Notes under the pieces: model-generated
The model's database searches: none
Told to the model about the DNA's origin: nothing
The model's input: the letters and a program-made list of their open reading frames with translations, nothing else
From: Litoditis marina
Taxonomy: Eukaryota; Nematoda; Chromadorea; Rhabditida; Rhabditidae
Length of the DNA: 64,000 nt
Assembly: GCA_964036275.1 (NCBI GenBank)
Contig: OZ038440.1
Location: 6,051,690-6,115,689, forward strand
Direction of reading: 5' to 3'
In this document: piece after piece, positions 12,478 to 23,939 of the stretch
How positions within the stretch are numbered: position 1 is the stretch's first letter
Layout: every line of letters begins with the position of its first letter
Made by a program: the position numbers and the translations under genes

Positions 12478-13374
12478 TTTCTGTAATCTCAAACAGTTGA
12501 CTGCTGCAGCCGGTAATTAAATAGACCATTTGCTGAATGCGAACGGACAAGATTTGGTTAGAAGGACAGAAATAAACTCATATGATCGAAAAATTAAAAT
12601 GAGTGGTAAATCAAGGTTATTCAGTCTCCTCAGGATCTATTGCGTCCAATGTTCTTTATTTAGAGTTGAAAATTTAAAGTTTGAGGTTTCTATTGAAGTT
12701 TAATGATAACAGAAAAGTTTTATATAATTTTTCAGAGCAAATCTGAGTGAGAAATATGGCTAAAGTGACATTTGAAAACGAAAGTTGTTTCTACATCGAT
12801 CAACCTGACCGGAAACTAGCTGCAGGTGGCAGTTTGGCCCAATTCTCAAATTAAACCTCAGGTCATTACCCAGCAACACTTGCAAAGTCAATCGCCTACT
12901 TTTCTAGAACCCGTTAAATTGTTCACACTAACAGTATAAATTTGACAGTTTCAGACAGTTTTCACATGTAAAAGTTGACTTATAATTTCTAAACCTTCTT
13001 CTATCCGTTCGGAAACCCCTTCTACTCATTTCTTAAGAGATCTCCCTTTTTCATCATCTCAATTTTTCTTTTTTTCTCATTTTTCTCCAATTGTAGTGCC
13101 ACATCCAACAATGTGAAAAGTCACGTGTTGAATCGCTAGTATATTTTTCTGTGAATCTATTTTTTCGTGACAAAATAATTTAAAGTAGCAAGTTAAAATA
13201 TGCGTTTGGCGACGGTATCATTTTTTTTCATTTTAAATTACAATTTGAACCAAACCAAAAAATGTGAATTTTTGTAGTTTGTATTCAAAAAAAGACTCAC
13301 TTGAAAGAACACTCCCCAGTCCGTCCGTCACGTTCTGTATCATTCCTGGAATTGACAAACTGTCAAGTGGTAGT

Positions 13375-13502
13375 ATTTAAAGCAGGACAATTATGTGGAC
13401 CAATCCCGTGTCAACGGTCCTTCAAACTGCAATTGAAAAACTTATTGCAGTTTAAAGTACTGAAGCGTTGCGATTGGACCATATAATCGTCCTTCTTTAA
13501 TT
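13375..13502. mobile_element. Family A MITE, copy 4
   Basis: TTTAAAGCAGGACAATTATGTGG on the left and CCATATAATCGTCCTTCTTTAA on the right, with the standard inner inverted pair. Confidence 0.85.
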
Positions 13503-14200
13503 GAAACAAAAGCATTGTTCCGCCACGAAAACATAAAAAAAAATCAAGAATGAGAGACAATCGAGTTTAGTTATTTTCTCAGTGTAGAAATTGTTCAGTC
13601 CGTGATTCAGTATGGTTTTAAGTAATAAATTCTCAGAGTAAAAAATTGTTCTTGTAGGTTGTATGCGTTTTTTTTATCATTTTTCTTAGAATAATCTACC
13701 GAATCAAAATAAATAAGCGAACAAAGAACAACAAAACAAAGGTTATTTTATAAAAAAAACATAATAATAATAATCAGTAATATCAATATACAACTATTTT
13801 CTTACTTTCAGATGCCAGTCGATAGTGAATGTGGGCAGGAAGTGGTGAGATACCTCATGGAGCCGTAGGCATAATAGCTCCATTCACCAATATTCCAGAC
13901 AGCCATTTGTCATGAAAACAACTGGAAAACGGAGTTCCGGGAGAGTGGTATAGTCCTTCTCATTCCTACTAAAAGTCCTACAGTATAATTACAAGCTTTT
14001 CATTATGTAGTACTAAAAGCTGGGAAGCACTTGGATCCTCGAAGTCCGGGCTCTGACAGATGTTTGGAAATTTCCCCGTTGAATCCGTACGTGAAGCATG
14101 AAGCTGAGAGAACACCATGTGATGATACTATGTGTCAAAATACATGAATGCGTAGAATAAATATTCTAAATATTCTAAAAGCTGTAAACACAAACCTCTG

Positions 14201-14390
14201 TATAGTCGTCGCCAACGGGTACTGTATATCTCAATTTCCGCTGTGTACAGACACGTGTCCTCGATCCCAAAGCTGGCCAGTTATGGGTTCTCGTAGCGCA
14301 GTGGTTAGCGCTGGGCTACGAAACATTTGCTCGCTGGTTCGATCCCGGGGAGAGACACAAAATTATAAATTTGGCATCCCCTTTAGTCCT
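14201..14390 (+). mobile_element. tRNA-derived SINE-like element
   Basis: The head is TAGTCGTCGCCAACGGGTAC then TGTATATCTCA...CTGTGTACAGACACGTGTCC. A tRNA-like body follows: box A TAGCGCAGTGGTTAGCGC (about 14291) and box B GGTTCGATCCC (about 14336), with a tail AAATTTGGCATCCCCTTTAG. It does not fold as a clean tRNA, so I call it a SINE, not a tRNA gene. Confidence 0.75.
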
Positions 14391-15497
14391 TTTCATTCTC
14401 ACTAAAACTCCTACAGTATGATAACAAGCTCTTCATTATGTAGTACTAAAAGCTGTAAATTCAAACCTCGGTGTAATGTTTGACGATTACCGATGCGGAC
14501 AGAAGTGAATGAATAAATATGTAAAACACAGGTTTTTCTTCACACTAATTTATCAGTTAACTTTTTCTTGGCGGAACCGAAACCTATTCATTTCGTCGAA
14601 AACATCGAAAAACCATATCAGGTTTATTTGAAGCTGGAACTGTTCGGTAATCACTGAACAGACTGTTACACAAGAGAAAAGCAAAACACACGTGAACTCT
14701 TTCAGTCTCAACACAGTTCTTTCAGCGCAGAAAAAAATACAGTAACAATATCAACGCAGTATCTTCCGAGTTTTCCTATCTTCTAAGTTTGCAACACAAT
14801 GTGCTACAAGCTAGTGTTGGAATGAGTTTTATTTTCTCAGCAAAGTTGTATTTTCGCAGTTCCAATGAAGAAACCTAATGAATCGCGAAAACTATTGTAT
14901 TAGCTTGGCACGAAAAACAGAATCGTTCATTGAATCTGAGAATTGTTGAAAAAGAGAACAAAGGAATAAATAGACATGTAATTTTTCCAATAGTTAAAAC
15001 TAGCTGTTATGTGTCAATTGTTGTCAACTCCTAAGAACATAATGGATGAAGTTCAGAGTTTTTTCCGTTAGTAGTTTGAATAAGAAAAAAATTGTTATTT
15101 GTTATATGAGAACTTACGGTTCCACATGTTATGGAGCAGACGAAAACCGAACGCTTTTTTGGTAGTTTCCCGTCACATCAAAAATATCAGAGACCAAAAA
15201 GGTAGTATATAACCGAGGTCTAAATTTGAATCAACACATTGTCTTTAGCGATTTTACCATACTCAGCTTTCATTCCAAAGTTTGAAACATAAGGCAATCT
15301 TTTGGTAGACCATTTTGTGATTCCAGCAAGCAGAGAACCTTGAAAAGTTTCGAATACCTTAAATTACTTCCCAATGTATTGTACAGAAAGGTGCACTGGT
15401 TGGATACTCAAGTTGGTTAAATCATTCTAGTCGTTTTCATTGTCTATTTGGTCAGAATCAAAGTATACATCTTTTCAGAAAACTTGAAACAATCCAG

Positions 15498-17469
15498 ATG
15501 ATTCGCTCGGTGCTTCTTGTGAGTGAAAATCATTTTTATGTTTAGAGTAGAAAGTGAAAACGAGAACGTTGCATGTTGACATTCAGTGAAATATTCTACC
15601 TATCATGAATCTTGTCTTTTGAGCAGATTCCAAACTCATTTTCTCGTTTTCTTTGCAAGAAATGTTTTCAAAAACCACAGTTCACTCTCTGAACCACACT
15701 CAGGAAAGCTGTGCAGATTACAACAGAGGGGCATTTTTTCGTAGCTCACGTAAGGACGTTGAGTAATTGAAACGAAAATCTAACCTTCTCTAGATATCGC
15801 TTTTTGCTGTCGGAGGGGAGGCCCGTGTATGGATGAACTTCACCAACTACCTCTCGGTTGAATGCAGTTATTACCCCAACTACAAGCTCAACATACAGCT
15901 CTGGGAGGTAGGATGATGAAACGGCTGAAATCCAGTACACTTACCATCCCGTTGAACATCTAGTGCCAAAACGAAATCCAAATTACACCACTCTCTGGGG
16001 GAGACATTCTTTGTTTGATGAATTTTTACTATAACTATAGGATAGATTTTTACTATAGCTATACTATAGGAATTTTTACATTTCTAATCGGTAAACCCTA
16101 ATTGACAAGAGTTCTTGAATATATCTGAGGCTGTATGCATAAATCATCTCTTTTGGGTTGGGATGCTATCCCGAGCTCGATTCGGCTATTTCCAAGCCTC
16201 TTCGTGGCCGGAACAACATGCCAACTAGGCCCGGAATGTTTCATATATACGGCCTGAGATCAGTTGTGTTTTCAGAATGACATTGCTCCAAATCTTCATG
16301 ACAAAATCAGTGAATGGCAAAAGTTCGACGTCAACACAAAGTGCGGCATCGCTGATGTGACTGTCACCGGCACCGATTATGAAGACCAGACCCCCGAAGA
16401 CCAGGAGCTCATGTTCCAGATCGAGCACGACTGCGTGAGTTGCAAACCAATATTCAACTAGAAGAAATACTAGAACAAATTTTAGTTTTCTCTAGTATTT
16501 ATTCTAATTTTTGTTAGTTTCTGGCTACGGTCATACCTGTTCACGCTTTCTCCTAAATATTGGGTGAGCATTAGGGTGGTTAAGGAATTGAATTGAATTG
16601 GAATTGGAACTGAAAAGAATTGAAACCCAGTTCCAAAGAATTGAATTGAATTGAATTGGTTTTTGAGTGAAATCAATTCCTAAGAATTGAATTGGTTTTG
16701 TTAAGAGAAAATCGGAATTGAATTGAATTGGTTTTTCTTGAGAATTGGTAAAAAGAATTGGAATTGGTCCGGAATTGATCCAGAATTGAAATTTTAAACG
16801 TGTAGAAAACGACAGTTTCTTTTCTTGTTCTATCTTGTCCGAATGTAAAAACTGTTTTACGAACTTTTTTGCAGAAAAAATGCGTTAAGAATTGAAATTG
16901 GAATGGTTTTTTTCGAGAATTGGTTGGAATGAAGGTGCCCGGATCTTCTAGCATACGTACTCATAATAGAGATTTCAGACGTTCTCGAGAAAAATGGAAA
17001 AGTTTGTAGTCCATATGGATTCTCCAATCGTCGTTCCTCACGATGCAGCCGGAAATATTCGCAGAGAGCCTTCCTGGCTTCTAACTGATGAGGAGGTTCT
17101 AGTCAAACCAGGCATGTTATACATAATTGTGAATAGCTCTAAACTCCTCATTAAGTATGTGAAAACGTGAAAACTGCGAAAGTTCTATTAGTTCTGTTAA
17201 CTTGCACTTTCTCTCAGCAAACATCAGTTTTTCGTTCTTGGTCCATTACTACCTGGGTATTCTATCGTGCTTGTAGCTTAATCAACTCCGTCGTAATTTG
17301 CTATTCATAAATTAATGTGTATTGTGAACATCTGACTACAACTGAGACATGTTCACTTCTTATACAATGTAGTTCAACCTTATCCTATCCTATTTAAGTT
17401 CAATGTCAAATGAATCTGTTTTCAGGACTCACCATCATTGGAAAGAAGGGAACTATGCTGCCCGAGTAG
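15498..17469 (+). CDS. Transthyretin-like secreted protein (copy 1)
   Basis: Five exons: 15498-15518, 15794-15907, 16276-16434, 16979-17111, 17426-17469; 471 nt with stop, 156 residues. A signal peptide (MIRSVLLISLFAVGGEA) is split by intron 1. The mature part has the nematode transthyretin-like layout: an opening strand with NYLSVECSYY...LNIQLWE, then KCGIADVTVTGTDYED, then a FQIEHDC segment matching the family's closing HxC region, then RKMEKFVVHMDSP and a short final strand (LTIIGKKGTMLPE). These are extracellular beta-sandwich proteins of mostly unknown ligand; a few bridge cell-surface lipids and receptors. Intron 4 appears to use a GC donor (CCAG|GCATGT). AATAAA lies at 17556. The paralogue is inverted at 17819-19793. 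Confidence 0.85.
16585..16930. repeat. GAATTG-rich low-complexity tract in ttr-like intron 3
   Basis: Many irregular copies of GAATTGAATTGG / GAATTGGAATTG alternate with A- and T-rich spacers. It is confined to the intron between exons 3 and 4 of the plus-strand transthyretin-like gene and is absent from the minus-strand paralogue. Confidence 0.85.
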
Positions 17470-17818
17470 CGTTTGTTGCATCAATCAAGCGATTTCGAGA
17501 AATTCAAACTTTTCTTCAACTATCTAATTTCGGTTTTCAAACGGTTTACTTCAAAAATAAAACATTCCTGTGTACTCCTCAGTTTTATAGAGTGAGAAAA
17601 CTCGGCTATATGTGTTAATGCAGCCACATATGTGGTTCCGACAAATATGAAATAGTTCCAATCATTCTGGTTTAGAGCACAAGTGTTACTACATCATTTG
17701 ATACATTTCGTGACGGAAACTGATCACTGTTATCAAACAAACACAAACATTAACACACACAGGTTTTCATGCTTTATTTCACATCAAACAGGCCAAAATG
17801 ATGATTGATGAAAATAGA

Positions 17819-19793
17819 TCAAACGGGCACAATACCCCGTTTTCCGATGACCGCGAATCCTGAAATTAAAACTATCACTGTGAGACCTAATTGGAAAATG
17901 ATTAAGCGTAAATGCAGTACATTCGAACACCTCAACAACATAAACAACACAAGATGGGACGGAAAACCCGCATTGTCAGGACGCAAATGTGAAAAACAGA
18001 AAAACAACTCGAAAGCATAGCAAAGTGTATAATTCCTGGTGTTTGTTCACGTTTTTTCAATTAACTGTATATTCCAATTGCTTGCTATGTTTCAGCAATC
18101 AAATTTGGCGGAAACTCATGCGATCTGAATGAATCCTACAGGAGATAGATCACGTGAACCTATCACGTGGTTAGATAGACTACACTAGGGCTGTTAATTT
18201 GAGGAAGTTGAACAATACTCGGAATTTCGAGTTCGATTTCGACTCGCAGCTCAAAATTTAGGAAAACTTTGAAACTTGATTTTTTAACTCGGTTAACAGC
18301 CCTAAGTTGCCACAATTTACCCGGTTTCTGCCGAACGTAGTCGTCAGTCAGAAGCCAGGAGGGTTCTCTGCGAACATTTCCGGCAGCGTCGAATGGAACG
18401 ACGACTGGCTCATCGAAGTGCACCACGAACATCTCCATCTTTCGCGAAAACGTCTGGAACACGTGATAATTGCGAGTGAGAAACAAAGAGAGGAAAAGAT
18501 AAAGAGCGAGGAAAAGTAGAGGGGCGAATACAAGCGAGTGTGAGAGAAAATGACCTGGCACCGCAGCAAAGTCTCGTGAAAAGGTCACCTTTGAGCTCAA
18601 CTATCTGGTCACCACCTCACCGATATTTGGCACCGCGCCTAAACATGAGAAGTTGGCACAGCCACGTGCATGACTTTGCTAGGGTGCCTGAGGTATTGAA
18701 TTGGAGCGAAGGGGTTAGGTTCTTGTTCTTATTGTTCTGTCTTTTCTAAACATCTAACCAATATGGTCAAAAGTCTTGGTTTTTCGTGTTCTTCACTACT
18801 TGTCCTAGTTTTTCCCTGATAACTCACGCAGTCGTGCTCGATCTGAAACATGATCTCCTGATCAATGGGAGTCTCGTCCTCATAATCCGTGCCAGTGACT
18901 GTTATATCAGCAATGCCGCATTTTTCCTGGATGCAAAACTCCTGCCACTCGCTGATCTTGTCGTGGGGACTACGAACGTCATGCTGGAAAAAAGAGAAGA
19001 AATAGACATTAATAGCACAAATTGGTTCCAATTTCGGAAATTAAATGAATTTCCAGAAAATTCGTCAAAATGTAGCTTAGCTACCCAAAAAGTAAAATAA
19101 AAGGAGTTAGGAAAGTGTAGTCTAGAATTAAAATCTAGGAGAGAGACAGATGTCTAAAGTCTGTTTTACAACCTAAAAATGTTTTTGTGGATGATGCCCA
19201 CCTCCCACAGTTGTGCTCTTAGCGTGTAGTTGGCATAATAACTGCATTCCACCGAGAGGTAGTTGGTGAAGTTCATCCATGTGATGGCCGAAGCCCCGCC
19301 GGTGAAAAAGGCAATCTATACGAGTTTCATATAAGGCCTGACTATTTAAGTATGTGTAAATTAAGCATTTTATTCTTGTTTTTCGTATTCTAGAACAAAA
19401 AAAACATTACATATTTTTTTTCCAATGGTCAGAGTATGTTTGACATTTATATGGGCTCGAAATCATTTCTGAATAAACATGACTTCGGTCATCCAGTGGC
19501 GATTATGGTTGTTAACATCGAACTCTAAACAGGTGAAAAACTATCCGAAACTCGAATTTTTATAATTTTGACCACAACCTCGAAAACTCGAGTTCTCTTT
19601 AAACTCGAAACTCCGAAGACTCGATACGAAAATGTTCACTGTGACACAAAAATATGATTAACTTTGTCCGAAAAATGAAATGATAATAAGGTATGTACTT
19701 TTCCAGGGTTTTTCATGGATGTTCTTTCTGTCAATATCACATTATGTGATATCAAAATGGAGGAAAACTCACTAGAAGAATCGATTGTATCAT
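17819..19793 (-). CDS. Transthyretin-like secreted protein (copy 2)
   Basis: Five exons (minus): 19793-19773, 19315-19202, 18983-18828, 18453-18321, 17859-17819; 465 nt with stop, 154 residues. The exon sizes nearly equal those of copy 1 (21/114/156/133/41 against 21/114/159/133/44), and all intron phases match. It starts MIQSILL, then IAFFTGGASA, then WMNFTNYLSVECSYY, almost identical to copy 1. Exon 3 adds a cysteine (EFCIQEKC) that is phenylalanine/aspartate-context in copy 1, so disulphide pairing may differ. Intron 4 has an ordinary GT donor (CCGG|GTAAAT). AATAAA (minus) is at 17773-17778. The two genes converge, with their stop codons 350 bp apart. Confidence 0.87.
18555..18690. mobile_element. 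Family E foldback element (in ttr-like intron)
   Basis: GGCACCGCAGCAAAGTCTCGTGAAAAGGTCACC...TTGGCACCGCGCC...TGACTTTGCTAGGGTGCC forms an imperfect palindrome. It shares CAAAGTCTC(A/G)TGAAAAGGTCACCTTTGAGCT with the element at 49912-50230 in the Srg-type receptor gene. Confidence 0.65.
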
Positions 19794-20268
19794 CTCGGAT
19801 GATTCACGTTACTGAAAAGATCAACAAAGAGATCTGGATGTATTCTACAACAATTGGTGATTCTAGCTGACTCAAGTAATGAAGTAATTTCGTGGATTTT
19901 CAAATGTCCACCAGAAAAGGACTATAAAAGTACAATGCAAGTTCGGAATAGGGTTCAAGGTTTCCCAATATCATTACGCCAAACTCAAAATGAGCTCTTA
20001 TGCCCAATTTTCCGAAATGTCATAAACTGCACAGGTACAAAAATCAAAATTTGAAAATTTAACAGCTCTCGAGAAAAGTTCACGAGATAAAATGCTTATT
20101 CGATGATCTCTTCGACTCGTTACGTTGCATATCCCTTGAGGGGGAATGGTAGATGCACGAAAATGAACTAGAATTTGAACAAAAGTGTGGATGTTTAATG
20201 CTGGAATAAAGTGTGTATTTTTCCGGTTTATATAGAGTTCCGCACTCTGCTCACAGAGATGAACTCAC

Positions 20269-20455
20269 CAAACAATATTATAATGCAAGTAAACATGAAA
20301 ACAGTGACCACTTTTAATTCGAAATACTGTTATTTCAACGTAGAGTAAGTACACCGTGCAGATGCAGAGGGCACCCACGGTAAGACCGCTCGACAAAAAT
20401 GGTCCAATAGAAAAAACGGAAAAATACAAAACCGCTTCGCATACTGTACGCAAGC
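20269..20455 (-). other. Possible orphan exon with two hydrophobic stretches
   Basis: An open minus-strand segment between an acceptor (GCGTACAG) and a donor (TTG|GTGAGT). It reads CEAVLYFSVFSIGPFLSSGL then TVGALCICTVYLLYVEITVF, two plausible membrane helices. I found no partner exons, so it may be a receptor remnant or chance. Confidence 0.3.
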
Positions 20456-21477
20456 GGTTATTAACAACGGAGCAGACTTTCCCATGAAAATTATGCAAAT
20501 TTCAACAAAAATTAACGCGCTCAAACTACAGTATATTTTTTCCGCGCGGGTCCGCAGCTCTGTCTGGGATGAGCTGGCCGCATTTTAATTGACACGGTCG
20601 GCCGTTTTTCAACCGAGGGAAGAATTCAAAATTATTGGTAAGCGGTCTCACCGTGCACCGTGCTTGAGAAATAAAACGTCTTTAAAAAAGTAGGAAACCA
20701 ATAAAGAAATTTACATGATTCTGATCAACTTTAGGTGTTGAGAAACACGTTTTATATGAAAATGAAGAAATTCAGTGATTTACAGAAAATTACAGTTTTA
20801 TTAAAGTGAAATAATGCATTACTGTGGAGGCTAGAAATTAGCATAGCGCTTATAATTATTATTATAGATTAGCATAGCACGCTGTGGGGCGAGACATTAC
20901 GCAAATGTGGAGAAGTTAGATGGTTTAACGAAATGTCCCTGGGACACAACGTAATTCCTAGCGGGTCAGAACGTGATTTCTCAATATTGGTGTCTGGCGT
21001 CCTTTTATATCGTAGATCATGAGTCAAGCAATACATTTTTTATTTCTTAAATAACTAATTTATAAAACTTGGTGTTTGTACTAATCAGGCAATTTCGGGG
21101 TGATGATTATGTTAATGAAAGTAATAATCAACACTTCTAAGCTCGAGTTTGACAATAATGAAGTGCACAATAGTTTCACCTCTAGAACACCTCATCTATG
21201 TATTTGTTACCTATGCTTGCTCATTTCTGGTTTTTAGTTTGTTTTCGAAATAACAATCCGCTGTCAAAGTTACAAAAGGGTAATACGACCAATTTAGATA
21301 AACAGCATTTTGCACACAGGAGCCGGAGCGTTGCATTACCACGCTGTGCTGGTAGTTTGAATAGAAATTTCGGTCGACTAGAAAATGTACGATTCGAGTT
21401 CAACTCAAAAACCTGACTATTTCCTGAACTTAGACTTGAACACCGGTGCGTTCGCTCTGATAAAACTTGTTTTTGTC

Positions 21478-21772
21478 GGCGGTTTACACATGCAACCAGG
21501 TTGCATGCAACCAAAATGCAACCGGGTTGCATGTGTTAAGAAAATTCGGTTGCTTTCCAAATACAACCGGGTTGCTTTTGGTTGCTTTTCAAATGCAACC
21601 AAACACTCAATTTTTGGACATTTTCCGGTTTTAATGCAATTTGGTTGCTTTTGGTTGCATTTGAAAAACAACCGAAAGCAACCCGGTTGCATTTGGAAAG
21701 CAACCAAACTGTCTTTACACATGCAACCTGGTTGCATTTTGGTTGCATGCAACCCGGTTGCATGTGTAATTG
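21478..21772. mobile_element. Family C MITE built from GGTTGC/GCAACC units, copy 1
   Basis: A palindrome starting GGCGGTTTACACATGCAACC and ending GGTTGCATGTGTAATTGGCC. The interior is a series of CAACCGGGTTGC, GGTTGCTTTTGGTTGC and CAACCAAAAGCAACC units in both orientations. Every long reading frame through it is a by-product of this repeat. Confidence 0.9.
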
Positions 21773-22282
21773 GCCGTTTTTGTCAGATTCGTTCATGGCA
21801 CGACACTCATCACTTCGTGGTTCTCTAGTTTTCTAGTGAAACATCCGGAACGTTTTTTTTCACGAACGAAAGACGCAGAAATCGAAAACCCGTCAGGATA
21901 GGAGTGTCACGAAATAGGACGCACAGCGAGATACGCAGGATGGCATGAAGGTGCTAGAATGTTCAAGTATACCTACCATTTCTGACCTCAGTCATGTATT
22001 GTAGAGTACAACAAGTCTATGTGAACTCGCGGGGCTTGAAACATTTCTACGTCAATATTTACGTGTTTTGAGTTCGGTATCGTTTTGTGCGATGTTTAAA
22101 AAACTAATCAATTCACTGTGGTCAGTTATTTCTCAGTTTTCTAAGAACTGTGTGTTCCTGACTGGCATAGAAGTTCACATAATCTCTAACTGGCCGGAGC
22201 TTTTCATAATTATCACGCCTATGTGTTAACATTTACTTATGCAATCGGACAGGAATTTGAGAAGGCAAATAAACGTATTTCA

Positions 22283-23519
22283 TCAGAACACAATTGGATT
22301 TGAACAGCCGAATCTCTTGGAAAGATCAGTCGTGGCGAATATCTCAACTCCGTTTCTGTTGGATCGTACAGTAACCAGGGCTTCTCTGATTGGTGGACAG
22401 AAAATAGCCATGATCCAGGTCGGAAAAATGCACATGATTTCAGTTGTCACAGCCCTGAAATAAAAGAAAAATTTCGTAAAATGGAAATTATAAGTATGGA
22501 GTGGTGAAATTTATAAGCATTTAACATCCGCAATATTTCTACGTATTGGTCTTAAAAAAATGTATACAAGCTTTTAGGCGGTTTACACATGCCACCAGGT
22601 TGCATGCAACCAAAATGCAACCGGGTTGCATGTGTTAAGAAAATCCGGTTGCTTTCCAAATGCAACCGGGTTGCTTTTGGTTGCTTTTCAAATGCAACCA
22701 AACACTCAATTTTTGGGCATTTTGCTGTTTTTGATGCAATTTGGTTGCTTTTGGTTGCATTTGGAAAGCAACCAAAAGCAACCAGGTTGCATTTGGAAAG
22801 CAACCGAACTGTCTTTACACATGAAACCCGGTTGCGTTTTGGTTGCATGCAACCCGATTACTTGTGTAATTGGCCAAGCATTTACCTAACCCGTCACGTG
22901 ACTAATTCAAGCATCACTCTATCATTAAAACTTGTGTTCTCGTACCAGGTTCTGATTGCTTCCGTTACGAGTTGCGGATTTTCGGTCAGAGCTCCGTACA
23001 AGTGAACGGAAGATTTTATGATAGAAGGTAGCACAACGAGCAGACTGAGAGACGAACAAAAAAGAAGACCCATTTCGCGGTGCTAGAAAGATTCTCTTCA
23101 GTAATTTTCAAGTACATTCAACAATACAATACAAAAAGTTTGATAATTCAAAAATCACCTAGAGGAGGCTCGTTTCTGACTGCAAAATTATCCTGTTTTA
23201 CTAACTACCACATCATTGTCCCAGATCGACATACGAGCGCTCAACTCTAAAAGGAGTTCACATACCAGTTTTGTGTCTGCACTAAGACCGCGACTAGCAA
23301 AAACATTGGAGATGATATAGAGTATAAGGCAGATTGTGACACAGGACATACACATCGTAATATCCAATCTAGCATCTTTCTGAAATACTAGACAAATGAG
23401 TTAACCTAATCTGCAGCGATTCAGCAGCTCACAAATGTAAGAATGGTTTCAGAGTCCAGAATCTGCTGCATGTGGCGCCTTTGATGCTGATCGTTGAGCC
23501 ATCCACTATAATTATTTGG
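22283..23519 (-). pseudogene. 5'-truncated Srg-superfamily receptor, paralogue of the 49.2-52.2 kb gene
   Basis: Exons matching exons 4-6 of the intact receptor: 23379-23266, 23082-22946, 22454-22283, in the same phases and orientation, with identical sizes for exons 4 and 5 (114 and 137 nt). Shared peptides include LSADTKL, LPSIIKSSVHLYG and WIMAIFCPPIREALVTV. No stop interrupts these exons. A further open segment 23519-23433 (PNNYSGWLND...ETILTF, phase 0 on both sides) could be a divergent preceding exon. The first three TM exons are not found; upstream lie a kinase exon and a retroelement. The family C MITE (22577-22875) sits in the last intron. It is either a broken gene or one with an unfound 5' end. 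Confidence 0.75.
22577..22875. mobile_element. Family C MITE, copy 2
   Basis: Nearly collinear with the copy at 21478-21772: GGCGGTTTACACATGCCACC to TACTTGTGTAATTGGCC, with the same GGTTGC-unit interior. Confidence 0.9.
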
Positions 23520-23741
23520 CTTAAACGAAACTTCTCAACTATAGTTTTCATTTCTCCTACGAAGACAGCAAGGGGCTGAATCGAGTGAACAGTTCAGGAC
23601 GAGCGGTCGTTGACCATTGGCGAGCAAATGAGAGTGTGTAGATCAAAGTGGTGCTGATGAGACAGGGCGCGTTGCAAAGTCACAGTCTAGCTTTAGCTGC
23701 TCGCAGAACTAAAGTTATTTTTTTCAGGCTTCCAAACGAAC

Positions 23742-23852
23742 TTTTCGATGATGCCGACTAGAAGTGGATTGACGAACGGGCTGATTGAGGGACGAAAGCC
23801 TTGCGTGATTCTAGCTTGGATCATCAGGTTGTTTTCGGCTGGGATTGGCTGC
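23742..23852 (-). pseudogene. Isolated kinase-domain exon, paralogue of kinase exon 8
   Basis: On the minus strand, an acceptor (ATATTCAG) is followed by an exon that ends at GAA AA|GTTCGT. It has the same phases as exon 8 of the 44.3-48.8 kb kinase and is one codon shorter. The peptide RQPIPAENNL...GFRPSIS...NPLLVGIIE matches KQPIPGRNRL...GYRPPIN...DPTLVNIIE. It is open, but no other kinase exon is found on this strand nearby, so I call it a displaced gene fragment. Confidence 0.7.
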
Positions 23853-23939
23853 CTGAATATTGAAGAACTCATCAAAAATGAAAGCAAATCGTTAATCAAA
23901 AATCGACGAATGGACAACTTTTCCAGAAAATTATAGCTG

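Larger units (their letters stand above)
12478..15497. other. Intergenic: MITE and SINE-like element, otherwise no gene seen
   Basis: Contains a family A MITE (13375-13502) and a SINE-like element (14201-14390). The rest is AT-rich with poly-A and poly-T runs. I found no paired splice sites with a sustained frame on either strand. Confidence 0.6.
19794..22282. other. Mostly intergenic; one possible exon and one MITE
   Basis: Holds a possible membrane-protein exon (20269-20455, minus) and the family C element at 21478-21772. Otherwise AT-rich, with no gene that I can support. Confidence 0.55.

Noticed and set aside
14285..14355. A tRNA gene
   Set aside because: Box A and B are good, but the acceptor and anticodon stems do not pair properly, and the same body recurs inside larger repeats, so it is SINE-derived.
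21385..23005. Several frames of 84-147 codons, cysteine- and asparagine-rich, around the family C elements
   Set aside because: They appear in all frames of both strands because the GGTTGC/GCAACC palindrome lacks stops; no codon bias or domain.
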